Assembly (NCBI GenBank): GCA_054661495.1
Contig: BAAFSQ010000009.1
Coordinates: 23,145 to 87,144 of the forward strand
Length of the DNA: 64,000 nucleotides
Origin: Zygophlyctis sp. KS116
Lineage: Eukaryota > Chytridiomycota
Reading direction: 5' to 3'
The translations under genes and the position numbers were made by a program. The notes beneath the pieces are model-generated. The model searched no databases. It worked only from the letters and a program-made list of their open reading frames with translations, and was not told the origin of the DNA. This document shows, one piece after another, positions 37,901 through 48,658 of this stretch (within the stretch, counting starts at the first letter, position 1; every line of letters starts with the position of its first letter).

Positions 37901-40900
37901 TGTTGAATAACCTGCGGATATTCTAAATCCGCAATGCTATTAGATATAGTACTCTTTCTTTCACATTTATCGAGAGATTTTTGTTGGATGCAAAATTTTA
38001 GTGGGTACTGACTTCGGTTCACAAGTGGTAGAGTTAGTGAATCAGATTTATCAATATGACAGGCTTTGAAAAATACGTATTCCCAAGTGAGAAATACTAA
38101 CGGTTGCCCAAAAAAGGCCCTGATATTTATCTTTGTATCTTGCAAGTATGAGCAAATAACATCGATAACTCCATTGACATTGCCCTCTTGAGAATAATTT
38201 AGGCAAATGTTAATTGTTTTGGCTATTTTGGGTCCCACTTCAATTAAATAAGGACACTGTATAAATCCCTGTCTGCAGTGAAGGGCCACATGAATAGTTT
38301 TATCGCTAAGATTAAATACTGTTAAAGATCTTGAAATTGGTTTTGAAGGCTCACAAATACCAAAGTCCACAATTTGATTTTTAGAAAGACCATCAGCCAA
38401 TGTTGCCATAACCGCTTGTAAAATGGGTCTATCCCTTTCTGTGATACGGATTTTACCGGATGGATTAGATGAAAACTTGTTTAGAAAAGCTGATCTTTCA
38501 CGACTTAAACTTTCGGCGGTAAGCGCTGAGTCATCCTCGGTTTCGGGATATAATACGATAGGAACACCAGCAGTGAATTTCACAAAGATTTTCGCCATAT
38601 CCCCGCCAGGCCCGGTTATTTCTACAATATCATCGAAAAATCCGGGAGATCTTGCATGTAAATCAAGTTCTATTTGTGCGTATTCCTTAGGTCGCAACTG
38701 GCAAGTATGTTTGCTTAATTCAAATATATTTTGAGGCTTCGATTGTTTTTCTGCATCAGATCTGCAGTTTAAGAGGGAGAGGTTTAAAGTCATTGGAGAA
38801 TTAGAGACATTTGTTACTTTAAATGTGACCATTTTGGAATCATCTGGCGATATCCATCCCCCGTCGATTACATTTTCAGAAACTGTAAAAAATGGCTGTC
38901 TAACTGCTAAAAGCGCAGAAGATGATAAGCACTTTCCAGTGTTATCAATCAAAGATAAAGTGCCTTCTACATGATCCGCTTTCATCGCCAAAGGATTAAA
39001 ACTCAGATCAATATCTTGAATTCCTTCACCCTGTAAGACAAGATGAGAAATATTTACGGAAAAAACGTCCGATGGCTGAACTGATACAAATAAATCTCTG
39101 ACGGATCGATCTGAACGCTGAGCTTTATATCTGATCACTACTAGTTTAGATATAGTAAGTGAAACGCTTTGAAAATTTATAACAGGCGGTTCAATATTTA
39201 ATCGCATAGTGTTGGGTCTAAGATGAAAGAATTGATCAACACCTCTAAGAAGTTCACCCAAATTTTCCATTTCAGTTAAAAGAATTGCAGGCTCGCCATG
39301 GATAGCATTTGATTTCATAGTCTTTCTCGAATAGTGATACGTTTTCTGTACTTCAGTTATATTTGCTTTTAGAATATTCAGATGATCATCCAACTTAGAA
39401 AAAAATTGCTCGATTCTGTTTGAAAGTTCCTCCCCTTTCCTTTTGGAGGAAAGTAAGGAATTAAGCCTCTCATCATCGGTCAAATATAAACTTTCTAAAA
39501 AATAATGAGGTGAAGGTGGTAATATCATCCTTCCAGGAGTAAGAGCCATAGTTTGAATACTGTAGTATGGAATTCCAGAAGATGTATATCCCGTAGGAGG
39601 GGGCAAACTTCTGCCTTTGGGTACAAAATAAGAAGTGCCATTATAAGTGTAACCACCAGTTAAACGTCTAGCCGGAGTATCTGGAGTAATAAGTTTGCCG
39701 TCACTAAAATAATAATGAATCCCCTCACTGGTAAGTCCAAGGGGGTGTGGGCGAGGAGGAGGTGTAGAACCATAAAATGGGACACCTCCCTCTGTATAGC
39801 CTTGCGGAATAGGAGGAAGATTTGCAGGCGGGGCAAAATACGGCTCTCCATTGGCTGTGATCCCAGCAGGAACAGGAGTAATAATTGTGACAGAATCATG
39901 GCTGTTCTTGCCTTGGCTCTTGAGAATCCCTACGTTCATAATATCCAAGTCCTTTGTTGCTGTCGTCTGCTTTTCTCTTCGAAAAAAATCCGAACCTGTT
40001 ATTATTAGTCTTCAACTTTTATTACAAGAAGGATATTGATCATCAATAATTTCCATGTGAATTGCAGTCCATTTATTTGAGTTATTACGAGAGCGAATAT
40101 ATAAATTGAATCTGGATCCAATAATTATCTCAGACTCACTTCGTGTAAATTTGAAAAGATCTTACGTTTCCGATAAAGAACCAATTACTGGTGAAAGCTC
40201 TTGACCAATAGCCTTGACAATAGCCAAAATGCGCTGTAGTCTACCTGATTCAGGGTCGATTATATCAAATATTATTCGGGCGTTCAATAGAAAATCTGAA
40301 GATTGGTTAGTTTTCGATAGACTAAAATAAGAATAACATTAGAAATTACGCTTCTCTTATCGGCCACAAAACAGGACTTCTTTTTGATGTAAATCCATGC
40401 GGAATATCCTGTATGATTACATTGTCATAATCATTTATTTGTTTCATCCGGTCTATATCCACTTTATCAGGATCATATCCAGGATGAGGACTTGATGCCA
40501 GGAATCCGTAAGGTATTCTTCGAGGATCAGATGTGAAGGCCTCGATAACTTTTGGAGGAATTACTGTTGTACCTTCGGGAATCTTTATTTGAAAATATTC
40601 TTGTTCTGGTAGTGGAAGCACTGAGGATAAGAATTCAGCAGATGAATCGATTTGCATAATTCCTGAACTGTTAGCATCAGTTATTCGCCCAGGAGAAAAA
40701 GAATATCCTGGGGGCAAATCAGGGACAGAGCATGATATTTCTCTAAATTCATATCTTGATAAAGGAGGGGATACATTTGATTCGGAATCTTCCTAAAAAT
40801 TATTTTTAAAAAAGATACTTCAAACAGGAAAGGGACAGTAGTGCTCCCGACTGGAACTCCTGGTATAGAAGGAATACATATACTGATCGAGAGTGAGGCA

Positions 40901-42620
40901 TCAGGATGGATCGGTAAATTTACCAATAGCGCCTCAGTGTTTCGCAATGAGGAGGAAGAATTCAAAAAGAACCCGGGATAATCAGGAACTGGATAAAGTG
41001 AATCCCATGTACCGGGGGGCTGAGTCAATAGATGCAAGCTCTTTTCAACTTGCGCAAGCTTCGTCTTTTCATTTTTCAGTCTCTAATATAAGCCAAAGTC
41101 GCATACCATTTTAATTGAAACAGCTTCATTTTCAAATCTCTTTTGTTGCTGTAATGACAAGATAATGTGACTACACTTCTCAAGTCCTGAGCCAATCACC
41201 GATAGTCCTTTTATCAATGCATCTTTTTCAGTGATAGGAAGCCAATTGCTGTCAGTTTACAAACAGAATATATTTACCTGACAAACTGCACTGCCAATCT
41301 TTGTAAATCTGGTATATTTGATTTCATCAATGGATGTATATACTTTTTAAATAGTGAGCCTACATAAACAGAATTAAGATCAGTTTTATGAAACTTTCAT
41401 TTTAAAAATACCAAAATAGCATACATCATGATCCAGAATTCCTAATATAGACATTAGAATATACACAATTGTATTGCCATTTTTAACTAATTCACCGTGG
41501 GGCGGCATCAATCCAAATTCCTCGTGGATCAAGTACAATATCATATCTTGCATATCATAGGACCTTTGGTGAAAATAAGTCGTAAATTTTCCAAGTGAAT
41601 GAAATAGACTAACTTTTAGCCGCTGAATTTCTGAAGATGGCTTTATTTTCTAAATCTTAGTTTTGATTAAACGTACCGTCTCTTTCTCCTTGAGCTGGAT
41701 AGAGAGCAGATTTTTACAAAGATTCTTAAAAGCCTTGATTGTTATTTATAATCTGTTACCGAAAACAATAAATCAGCATATTCTGGAACATTTCCCCCTG
41801 TTAGACCAATTTGTCCCAAAATGTAAATTGCCTTTAGGCGATTTTCACGACGCTCATCAGATTCAACAATATTATTCAGCGATTTTATAATTTCCTTTTA
41901 CTTGAGTAAAAAATCTTACTGTTAGAGTTTCAATTTCAAATAAAGTTCTCTTTAATCCTGGTAAGGCTTTTTGAATCGCAAACATTGCCAAATATCTAGA
42001 CATTGGCTCGGCTTGCACTAGACCCATTAGCATAAGCTTCCATGCACGATTCATGGAACCTACAGACGCATAAAATTCACCAGAATCTAAATTATTAAAA
42101 AATTTCAATATACCAGGTTTCTGTTCATAAAGCTTCTTTCCTATATTAAGTAATGTAGAAGATATCTTATGATTAGGAGCATTGTCCAGATTTAGATCAT
42201 TGTATCCTATTGTCCGACTACTCTGAATACAAGAATATAAAACATTATTTTCAGAATTTCTAATATTGAAAGACTTCTCCTTTAAATATATTTCAGAAGA
42301 AACCAAAACCTGATTCCATAGTTCCTGGACAATATTGACAAAAGTGGGCGCAACAACCTTTTGATTGAGTATATTCCTAAAGAATCCACGCATCTATATA
42401 TTAATATTCAAAATCATACCACGTTTGCTCTTAATTTTTCCCATAATAGTTTAGCTCTTGAGCCTGATTCTAGTTTAGGCAAACTTCTAAAAAGCGTAGT
42501 TTTTCGTTTGGTCTTGATACTTGAAGTCAAAGTAAAAATAGAAGTCCGCCTTCTTTGATTCGCCACCTTGGTTTTTACTATTGGAGCTACATAATCATCA
42601 TCGTCAACTGTTTGTGACAT
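28985..42620 (-). CDS. Giant ciliary protein: helical N-terminus, glycine-tyrosine repeats and many ASH/MSP domains (HYDIN/CFAP-like)
   Basis: My model joins 26 exons (25 introns, 24-52 nt) into 4,306 residues; every junction keeps phase. Residues 1-470 are helical, HEAT/armadillo-like (RLKAIYILGQIGLT, KYIHPLMKSNIPDLQRLAVQFV). Residues about 590-930 hold at least eight copies of a loose 22-28-residue unit (PQGYTEGGVPFY, PTGYTSSGIPYY, PHGFTSKRSPVLW). From about 1,030 to the end run repeated ASH-type beta sandwiches with the DFGxxxxG...NxG pattern (VDFGICEPSKPISR, IDFGLVNRHTESKI, DWGTCVIGNIYEKT). ASH domains mark centrosome and central-pair proteins such as HYDIN, CFAP47 and CFAP74; I cannot name the orthologue. 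The splice at 34455-34483 is the weakest: a Ser-rich linker with a Met follows, so two genes (42620-34473 and 34431-28985) is the main alternative. Confidence 0.75.
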
Positions 42621-42921
42621 ATTCTCGCGTTTTTAATGAATTTTAACGTATCTTTTGAATAATCAATCTGTACAATTTGCTCTTGATGATCTTCAAAAGG
42701 TTAGCTCATTAGAGCCGGTTTCCAGTATTTAGAAAAGTAATATCTCTCATAATACAATCTCCCATTGTATATTATATAGTATATTTTTAAGCGGTTTTAT
42801 GATCTGATTAGTTTTCTTAAAACGACACTTGATCAGTTCTTAAAACGATCCATCTAAAGTTCACTCTGTCCAAGGGCTGCAAACGTTTTGTTTACGACGG
42901 TGGTGTCCGAACTTATAAAAT
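42621..42921. promoter_or_regulatory. 301-nt divergent promoter of the giant ASH gene and the EF-hand gene
   Basis: Strongly AT-rich with a TATATAGTATATTTTT stretch near 42770-42787 and a GTCCGAA heptamer (reverse of TTCGGAC) at 42905-42911, 11 nt before the EF-hand ATG. No gene or RNA seen. Both flanking genes may serve the flagellum. Confidence 0.45.
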
Positions 42922-43340
42922 ATGCAGTTTAGCATTCAAAGAATTACTAAATTACTTTTATCATGCAAAACAGAAAAATGGACTCTGGAAGATATACAAA
43001 TTGCATCAGTTCTAATTACCGGACATGAGATTGACGAGTCTGAATATTCCAAACTCCCAATAGAGTCTATGGATGATTTAATTCTTTATTTTTATAACAA
43101 GCAACCATCTAATTCAGAAATGATGTTGAACGCATTTAATCTGTTGGATATTGGTACTTTTATTGACTGATTTTAGAGGGAAATGGATTCATAACGCTCA
43201 GTGATATTCGGCAGAAGCAAGGACTTCATCCAGAGACTCAGCTTTTAATGTTTAATGCACTTGATACTAGGAAAGCTCAAAGAATTTCTTTTACAGATTT
43301 TAAAAAAATATTTAGAAATGAAGGATCAAATAGCTTCTAA
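42922..43340 (+). CDS. Small EF-hand protein
   Basis: Exons 42922-43153 and 43177-43340 (23-nt intron) give 131 residues. Splicing makes the loop LDIEGNGFITLSDI, an EF-hand-like calcium loop lacking some acidic ligands, followed by a second degenerate unit (NALDTRKAQRISFTDFKKIF). The layout resembles a calmodulin/centrin-like half molecule with weakened binding. No exact family recognised; flagellar or centrosomal roles are common for such proteins. The last 23 bases overlap the start of the cap methyltransferase gene in another frame on the same strand. Confidence 0.7.
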
Positions 43341-44226
43341 AGTTGCTTCTCATTACAATTCTAGACCGCAGGCTGGTAGAATAGGAAGACAAAGTTCAGC
43401 AGTATTTCATTTAAGAGCTCTTAATAATTGGATAAAGTCTCATTTAATCTCAACTTTTACCAGCAGAGGTGATAAAATACTAGATCTTTGTTGTGGAAAG
43501 GGAGGTGATTTACTAAAATGGGGAAATGCTAATGTATCTCATGTTGTAGGAATTGATATTGCAGCAGTGTCTATTGAACAGGCTAAATCTAGATTTGATT
43601 CTAGTCATAAGAAATTCAAGGCAGAGTTTTATGCAGGAGATGTATTTGCAAATGATATTACTTGTTTTCTTAAAGAAGAAGATTTGTATACTTTTGATAT
43701 AGTCTCTTGTCAATTTGCTCTACATTATTCATTTGAAAATTTAGAAAAAGCTCAAAGAGGACTAAATAACATTTCTAAATCACTAAAAAAAGGTGGTAAA
43801 TTCTTTGCTACTATTCCCAATTCCAATTGGATTGTAAAGAAATTAAGATCATTACCAGACAATGAATTAGAATTTGGAAATTCTTTTTACAAAATTAGAT
43901 TTGAAACAAAAAAAGACTGGCCTTTATTTGGACATTGCTATTGGTTTGCTTTAGAAGATGCAATAGATGATTGTCCAGAATATTTAATCCATCTACCAAC
44001 TCTTGAAAGGTATTTTCTTTTTTTTTTAAAATTTAGATTAGCAAAATCTGTAGGATTAGAACTGGTAAAATCTGAACCATTTCACTCTTATTTCTATAAT
44101 TCTTTAAATGACTCATCATTTGACTTGTTACAGAGAATGAAGGTACTTGACCGTGATGGATCTTTTTCTAAACAAGAATGGGAAGTTGCAGGTGTTTACA
44201 TGATTGTAGTCTTTAAGAAAATTTAG
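43318..44226 (+). CDS. ABD1: mRNA cap (guanine-N7) methyltransferase
   Basis: Methylates the 5' guanosine cap of nuclear mRNA using S-adenosylmethionine. Single exon, 302 residues; yeast Abd1 is longer owing to an N-terminal extension. The conserved entry VASHYNSRPQAGRIGRQSS...LNNWIK starts eight residues after the ATG, so the start cannot lie downstream. SAM site LDLCCGKGGDLLKW, cap-binding FDIVSCQFALHYSFE and the GGKFFATIPNSNWI strand are present; the late EYLIHLPTLERYF and VAGVYMIVVFKK close the fold. The ATG lies within the last codons of the EF-hand gene, so its transcript must start inside that gene or be produced from a shared precursor. Confidence 0.92.
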   Translation: MKDQIASKVASHYNSRPQAGRIGRQSSAVFHLRALNNWIKSHLISTFTSRGDKILDLCCGKGGDLLKWGNANVSHVVGIDIAAVSIEQAKSRFDSSHKKFKAEFYAGDVFANDITCFLKEEDLYTFDIVSCQFALHYSFENLEKAQRGLNNISKSLKKGGKFFATIPNSNWIVKKLRSLPDNELEFGNSFYKIRFETKKDWPLFGHCYWFALEDAIDDCPEYLIHLPTLERYFLFFLKFRLAKSVGLELVKSEPFHSYFYNSLNDSSFDLLQRMKVLDRDGSFSKQEWEVAGVYMIVVFKKI

Positions 44227-44236
44227 ATTTTTATTC

Positions 44237-44708
44237 TCAACAAGTCATTCGAGTCACTTTATCTAGTACTGTTTCATAGCTAACTTCAGATAAATCGGTA
44301 CATTGAATTTCAGTATAAATTCCATCCAATTTCTTTCTCAATGCATCCTTTGATGACGCATACAACATTTTTGGTTTAATTTTTGATGTATCGGGCGACC
44401 TTGTATTAAATAAAATGAGTACCATGTATAAAACAAAATCTTGTTTCTGGTACCTTCGCCAGCAGTTTCATATTGAAAATCATAAACGCAATAGCGACAC
44501 CCATCAGTTGGCAGAGCAGCAATGAAATCGTCATAAGTTCCAGACTCTACAGTCTTTTCAACATCAATTTGCTTTGCATCATCAGAGATTTTGAAAATAA
44601 TAAACTTGTATTTTTTCTTAAGTTTCAAATCTTGAAAGGCTTCGACCACTTGATCACTGACTGCCACTCCAGATGACTAGATTATGAGATTGAGAAGAGA
44701 CTCACCAT
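44237..44708 (-). CDS. COF1: Cofilin/ADF
   Basis: Actin-filament severing and depolymerising protein, essential in fungi. Exons 44708-44706, 44676-44423, 44399-44237 (introns 29 and 23 nt) give 139 residues, the family size. The first exon is the ATG alone, a placement of the first intron shared by many cofilin genes. The regulatory Ser follows at once (MSSGVAVSD). [59 protein letters not shown] (in parts) and the C-terminal [14 protein letters not shown] actin-binding helix are intact. It converges with the cap methyltransferase, 10 nt between stops. Confidence 0.95.
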
Positions 44709-44770
44709 ATTTTTTTTAAGCTTTTCAACGCGCCTCACACATAACAAACAAACGCCTCAAAACTGACTTA

Positions 44771-46972
44771 TTATTGGAAATTCGACTTGAACTTTTTCAT
44801 CTCTACAATTACAGACTGTAAACTGATTGGAAATACTTTTGGTTTGATAGATCCATCAAATCTCTTTTCCCATAATGCATTAAAACGACGATAGAATTGT
44901 ACAAGTTCTGTCAATGCCGTCTGAAGAATACGCGATCCTGTTTGGAAATTAGGAAATGACTGCATAATGGTTGAATTTATAGTTGCTAGAGAAGGTTTCC
45001 ATGAAGTATTAAAATCACTTGCGATTTTTTCAAAGCGTTCAAAGAATTAGATTAGGAAAATTACCTGGATCAAGAGATGTCGCTTTAGGATCTGCTTCAG
45101 TACGAAGTACAAAATTCATTAATAGACCAAAGTAAGGGGCAAGTTCAGCTTCAACAAGGGTAGAAATGTATTTGTTGGTGATTTCATTAAAATGTTCCTT
45201 TTCTTCAGAGTAACAAGAGCTGGTATGTTCCTATTGAAAAATTAAATATTTGAAAAACTTACAGCCATAAGAGAGACTATCAAATCATAATTGTTTATCA
45301 AAAATATAGTTTTAAGTTTTGAATCTGGGAATTCATGAGATAGCCGGTTCATTAGGTTCTCATATTCAGATCTTAAACGAACAAAACTAGAAGTTAAAGT
45401 CGCATCTTCATAGCCTTGATTAAGTGTAAGTAATGAGACTGAAAGTTCAGAATATCTTCTGGTAATATAATGAGGTCGGACGTCTTTTTGTTGAAGTAGT
45501 CGTGATGGGATTGCTCCTCGCAAACTTTCAATATGTAGATCCATGATTTGTTGTAATTTGGGCCATAAAAGCATATTAGTAGAGTTGAGACAATTATCAA
45601 GACAGGGAATCCTACGCTTTTGCATAACTCTTAAATTTTGAGAATTTAGTCTAATGCACAACAAAACGCCAATAGCATCATATGAATTATCAATAAACTG
45701 TCGAATTAAAGTCTAAAAATTTAATATAGAATTAATACCTGGACTAGCTTAACAGTGCCATCAAAAATTTCATTATATGCACCACCAACAGTTTCATTAA
45801 ATTTTTTAGAATGATTATTTACAAAAAATTCAGAGGTAAATAGATATTCGGAAGATGCATTATCCATCAAGATTCTGCAGATACTTTTAAAGATTGCTTC
45901 AAAAGGAAGTTTCTTAACATTCAAAAAAGAAAAATTACCATATTTTTATCCTCCACAACTTGTGGTATAATTATACCAGGATCTGAATCTGTCAATATTT
46001 GAAAACGATCTCCTAAAGTGAAAACGCTGGTCTTGTCTTTAATATTAGACTTTGAGAATAATGAATCTGTAAATTAGTAAACAGATACAATACTTTTTCT
46101 TAGCCCTTCCTCGCAACCAATTAAATCCAATCTATCAGCAATAGTCATCTGTAAGATTAGACTTGAATTTGATTACCTGCAATTTTAATAAGCCTTTGAT
46201 ATATCTCTCAAATAATGTCTGGTAGTAATTACTAGTTAAACTGATATAATTCTGTCTGACTTCTATAGCTGCTTCCGCGTACCTCTCTGTCAGAAACGAG
46301 TATAAGTCCTTGTATTTGAGAAAAACATTTGCCTGTAAAACACCGATATTTGTATTAGTTGACTTGATTGCATCCATTTTCTTGACTAAGAAATCTCTAC
46401 ATTTTTCGGACGCCTTGAAATTAAAATCACAAGGTACCTTGCATCTTAGCCTTTCCAATTGTGGTCCAATTTCTTTTAGAGCATTAATATTTCTTGATTT
46501 GTTTGCCTTAACAAAACTCATCTTTTTGTTGAGTTCTTTCAAATCCTGTAAGAAAAATTCATTCACTTCGCCCTGAAAGATCTTTGTAACAATTTCAGGC
46601 CCAATCACCAGCCCATCAAGTGTATCGTTTAATTTTGATTGCATATCTTGTCTATTATGCAATTTCACATTTAGCGATGAACTTTTTTCTTGTAAAACTT
46701 GAATTTCATTTGAAATATTTTCCAGTGTATTTTGATATCCAGATAACATTTCAGCCATTTTTGTCAATACATCATCGCAGGAAACAATCTGATCATTTAA
46801 ATCAATCAACTGCTTTGCATTCGAAGATAAAGAAAATATCAAATCTTGCTCTGTTTCATGCAATTCCGATCTGATTTTTTTGGAATATTCTTGTAAATCC
46901 ACGTCCTAAATTTAATAATGGCTAGATTACGACCAATGCCTCCTTTATATATTCTTCAGAAACCTGATTCAT
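44771..46972 (-). CDS. VPS52: VPS52, GARP/EARP tethering complex subunit
   Basis: Coiled-coil tether for endosome-to-Golgi vesicles. Eight exons (46972-46931, 46905-46177, 46148-46094, 46066-45939, 45912-45739, 45712-45263, 45230-45065, 45039-44771) give 670 residues. VDLQEYSKKIRSELHE opens the family region; EIQVLQEKSSSLNVKLHNRQ is the strongest signature; KLPFEAIFKSICRIL, YLFTSEFFV and the C-terminal DFNTSWKPS...NFQTGSRILQ...LVQFYRRF follow the family. The last intron (45040-45064) has a normal donor and branch-like CTAAT but ends TTTG rather than TTTAG: one A is missing, so either an assembly error, a broken site, or a non-canonical acceptor. With it, phase is kept and the conserved block is read. 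Confidence 0.88.
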
Positions 46973-47064
46973 TTTGTCTAAAAATTAGAAATCCTATTGC
47001 ATTCACCATCATCCTCAATGTAGCTATCATCGGCTTGGTCGCCGTGACTATAATTATGGTCTAA
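46918..47064 (+). CDS. Possible 48-residue single-pass membrane protein
   Basis: A short ATG-started frame, antisense to the first exon and intron of VPS52. Its last 25 residues form an unbroken hydrophobic helix (FTIILNVAIIGLVAVTIIMV) after a basic stretch, and the stop follows immediately, a tail-anchor-like layout. Most of the helix lies outside VPS52 coding sequence. No family recognised; it may be chance in AT-rich DNA. Confidence 0.25.
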   Translation: MARLRPMPPLYILQKPDSFCLKIRNPIAFTIILNVAIIGLVAVTIIMV

Positions 47065-47099
47065 ATAGAGACTTTTAATGAAATTCTGCTCAATTTCCA

Positions 47100-47155
47100 T
47101 CAAAACGCGAAAACGGCAAAAAAACGCGCAAAACGGCGCATAATCGGCGCATAAA
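47100..47155. promoter_or_regulatory. GC-box cluster in the CCDC61 promoter (MBF/E2F-like)
   Basis: Just upstream of the CCDC61 ATG, two ACGCG cores (about 47105 and 47124) and two CGGCGCATAA units (47134 and 47145) stand out from the AT-rich surroundings. ACGCG is the MluI cell-cycle box bound by MBF in fungi, and GCGC-containing elements bind E2F. Basal-body duplication is cell-cycle-linked, so this control would make sense; it is inference. A single ACGCG core also precedes cofilin near 44735. Confidence 0.4.
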
Positions 47156-47165
47156 CGAATACGAA

Positions 47166-48635
47166 ATGGTGAATATACAAAAGACTGTTGATATACAATT
47201 CAAAGAAACTGTATATCAATTGTCAATTAATGCTGTGTCTGCAGCTAGTCAAGAATATCTATTAATAAATCTTAAAAAATCCGACTCTTCTGATGAATGG
47301 ATTGGAAAGCATTCAAAGGAATACATCCAGGAACTCACAAAGAAAACTGGGAATTTCAAAAAGTTTGGAGTATTTGTTGAAATGCTATTATCAACATTGG
47401 AAAATGTAATTCTATGATATTTACTGTAAGGAAGGCGGTCCAGTCATGCTTGATTTGCTTACATCTCAAGACCTCAAATCTCTTAAAACATCTCGTTCTC
47501 AAAGTAGCAATGATAAAGTTTATCTTGTATTGACTTATGCAGTTGCATTCGATAGGTAAACTCTTTAAACTAAATATATAGGGTGCATTATCCAATCCCA
47601 CTCTTGAAGCAGGATAATCATACTATCCCCAGTTCTTTTATTCACAATAATATTGTTAATCATGCAGATGATTATAATGAAAATCCACAGGAAAATATAT
47701 CAACACTAAAAGAATCAATGACAAGACAGGCATTAAAATTGGCAAGAGTATGTCATTCAAGTCTAAACTATAGATTCTTAAAGAAAATGAAATGATGAGA
47801 GAGGAAATTCAAATTCTGAAAATGCAAAATAATAGGCCAAAACCATCAGAAAAGTATATTTATACTCCTTCATTAACTAAAGTAATCACAAAATTCAGAG
47901 ACAGTTGGATTCAGAAATTAGGTTAATTGAAAGAAATGTAAATACCGATTATTAAATAGAAAGGGAGGTAGTAATATGGTCTTGTCAAGTATAACGAGGT
48001 TAAAATCGTTAGTTCAGCAATTGTATCAGGTAAGGTTGCCCATTCCAACTTTCAAGAATCTAGGAATTAAATCAAGATCTTCTTCAGTGAATTCACTCAA
48101 CGGCTATTCTCCACGAGATAAAAATACTAGTAATGTATATTCAGAAGACAAGAAGCAATACAAGGTCATTAAATCACAACCATTGCAAAATCCAAATACC
48201 AAGAGTTATTCAAGCTCTTATTCTTACAAAAAAGAACCCCGTAATGCAAGATCTAATTCTGGATCTAGAGAAAGAAGCAGGATGTCAAAGCCCTTTAAGC
48301 GTTTTGATCCAACAGAGTAATACTTTTAATTTAATTTTCTAGATACATTCGTAGTCGTGAACAAAGCTTGGACGCCAAAAGAAGAAACAGCAGGTATCTT
48401 TAAATTCATTAATTAAAGTGTTTCTGGACCCTCTAGACACTCATCACCTTGTATTAGGAATAGTAGAGATTGTCTAAATGGTCCTCTACCAAGATCTAAA
48501 TCTCAAAAATCCAAACACATTTCTTCTCAACCAAAAAAGAAGGAATTTTCATCCCTGGAATTCCTAAAAGAAAATAATTCAATTGACTCTAGACTTGAAG
48601 AAATTCACAGAATCTTAAAGTCTACACTTTCTTAA
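47166..48635 (+). CDS. CCDC61: CCDC61/VFL3 basal-body protein
   Basis: Centriolar-satellite and basal-body protein (VFL3 in Chlamydomonas) that positions rootlets and cilia. Nine exons (47166-47405, 47431-47555, 47582-47747, 47774-47853, 47883-47937, 47964-48029, 48057-48316, 48343-48393, 48419-48635) give 419 residues. The SAS6/XRCC4-like head is recognisable: EYIQELTKKTGNFKKFGVF, VMLDLLTSQDLKSL, VYLVLTYAVAFDRVHYPIPL. A coiled coil (about 150-210) and a Ser/Arg-rich tail with FKRFDPTEYIRSREQ match the animal protein through to its end. Intron 48030-48056 is 27 nt and stopless, so it would add nine residues if retained. Confidence 0.88.
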
Positions 48636-48658
48636 AAAAGATAAATTGTATTTTTAAC

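Noticed and set aside
47854-47882. A 17-nt intron (47866-47882 region) in CCDC61
   Set aside because: A 29-nt intron ending AAAG gives the same downstream frame with normal signals, so an exceptional size is not needed.
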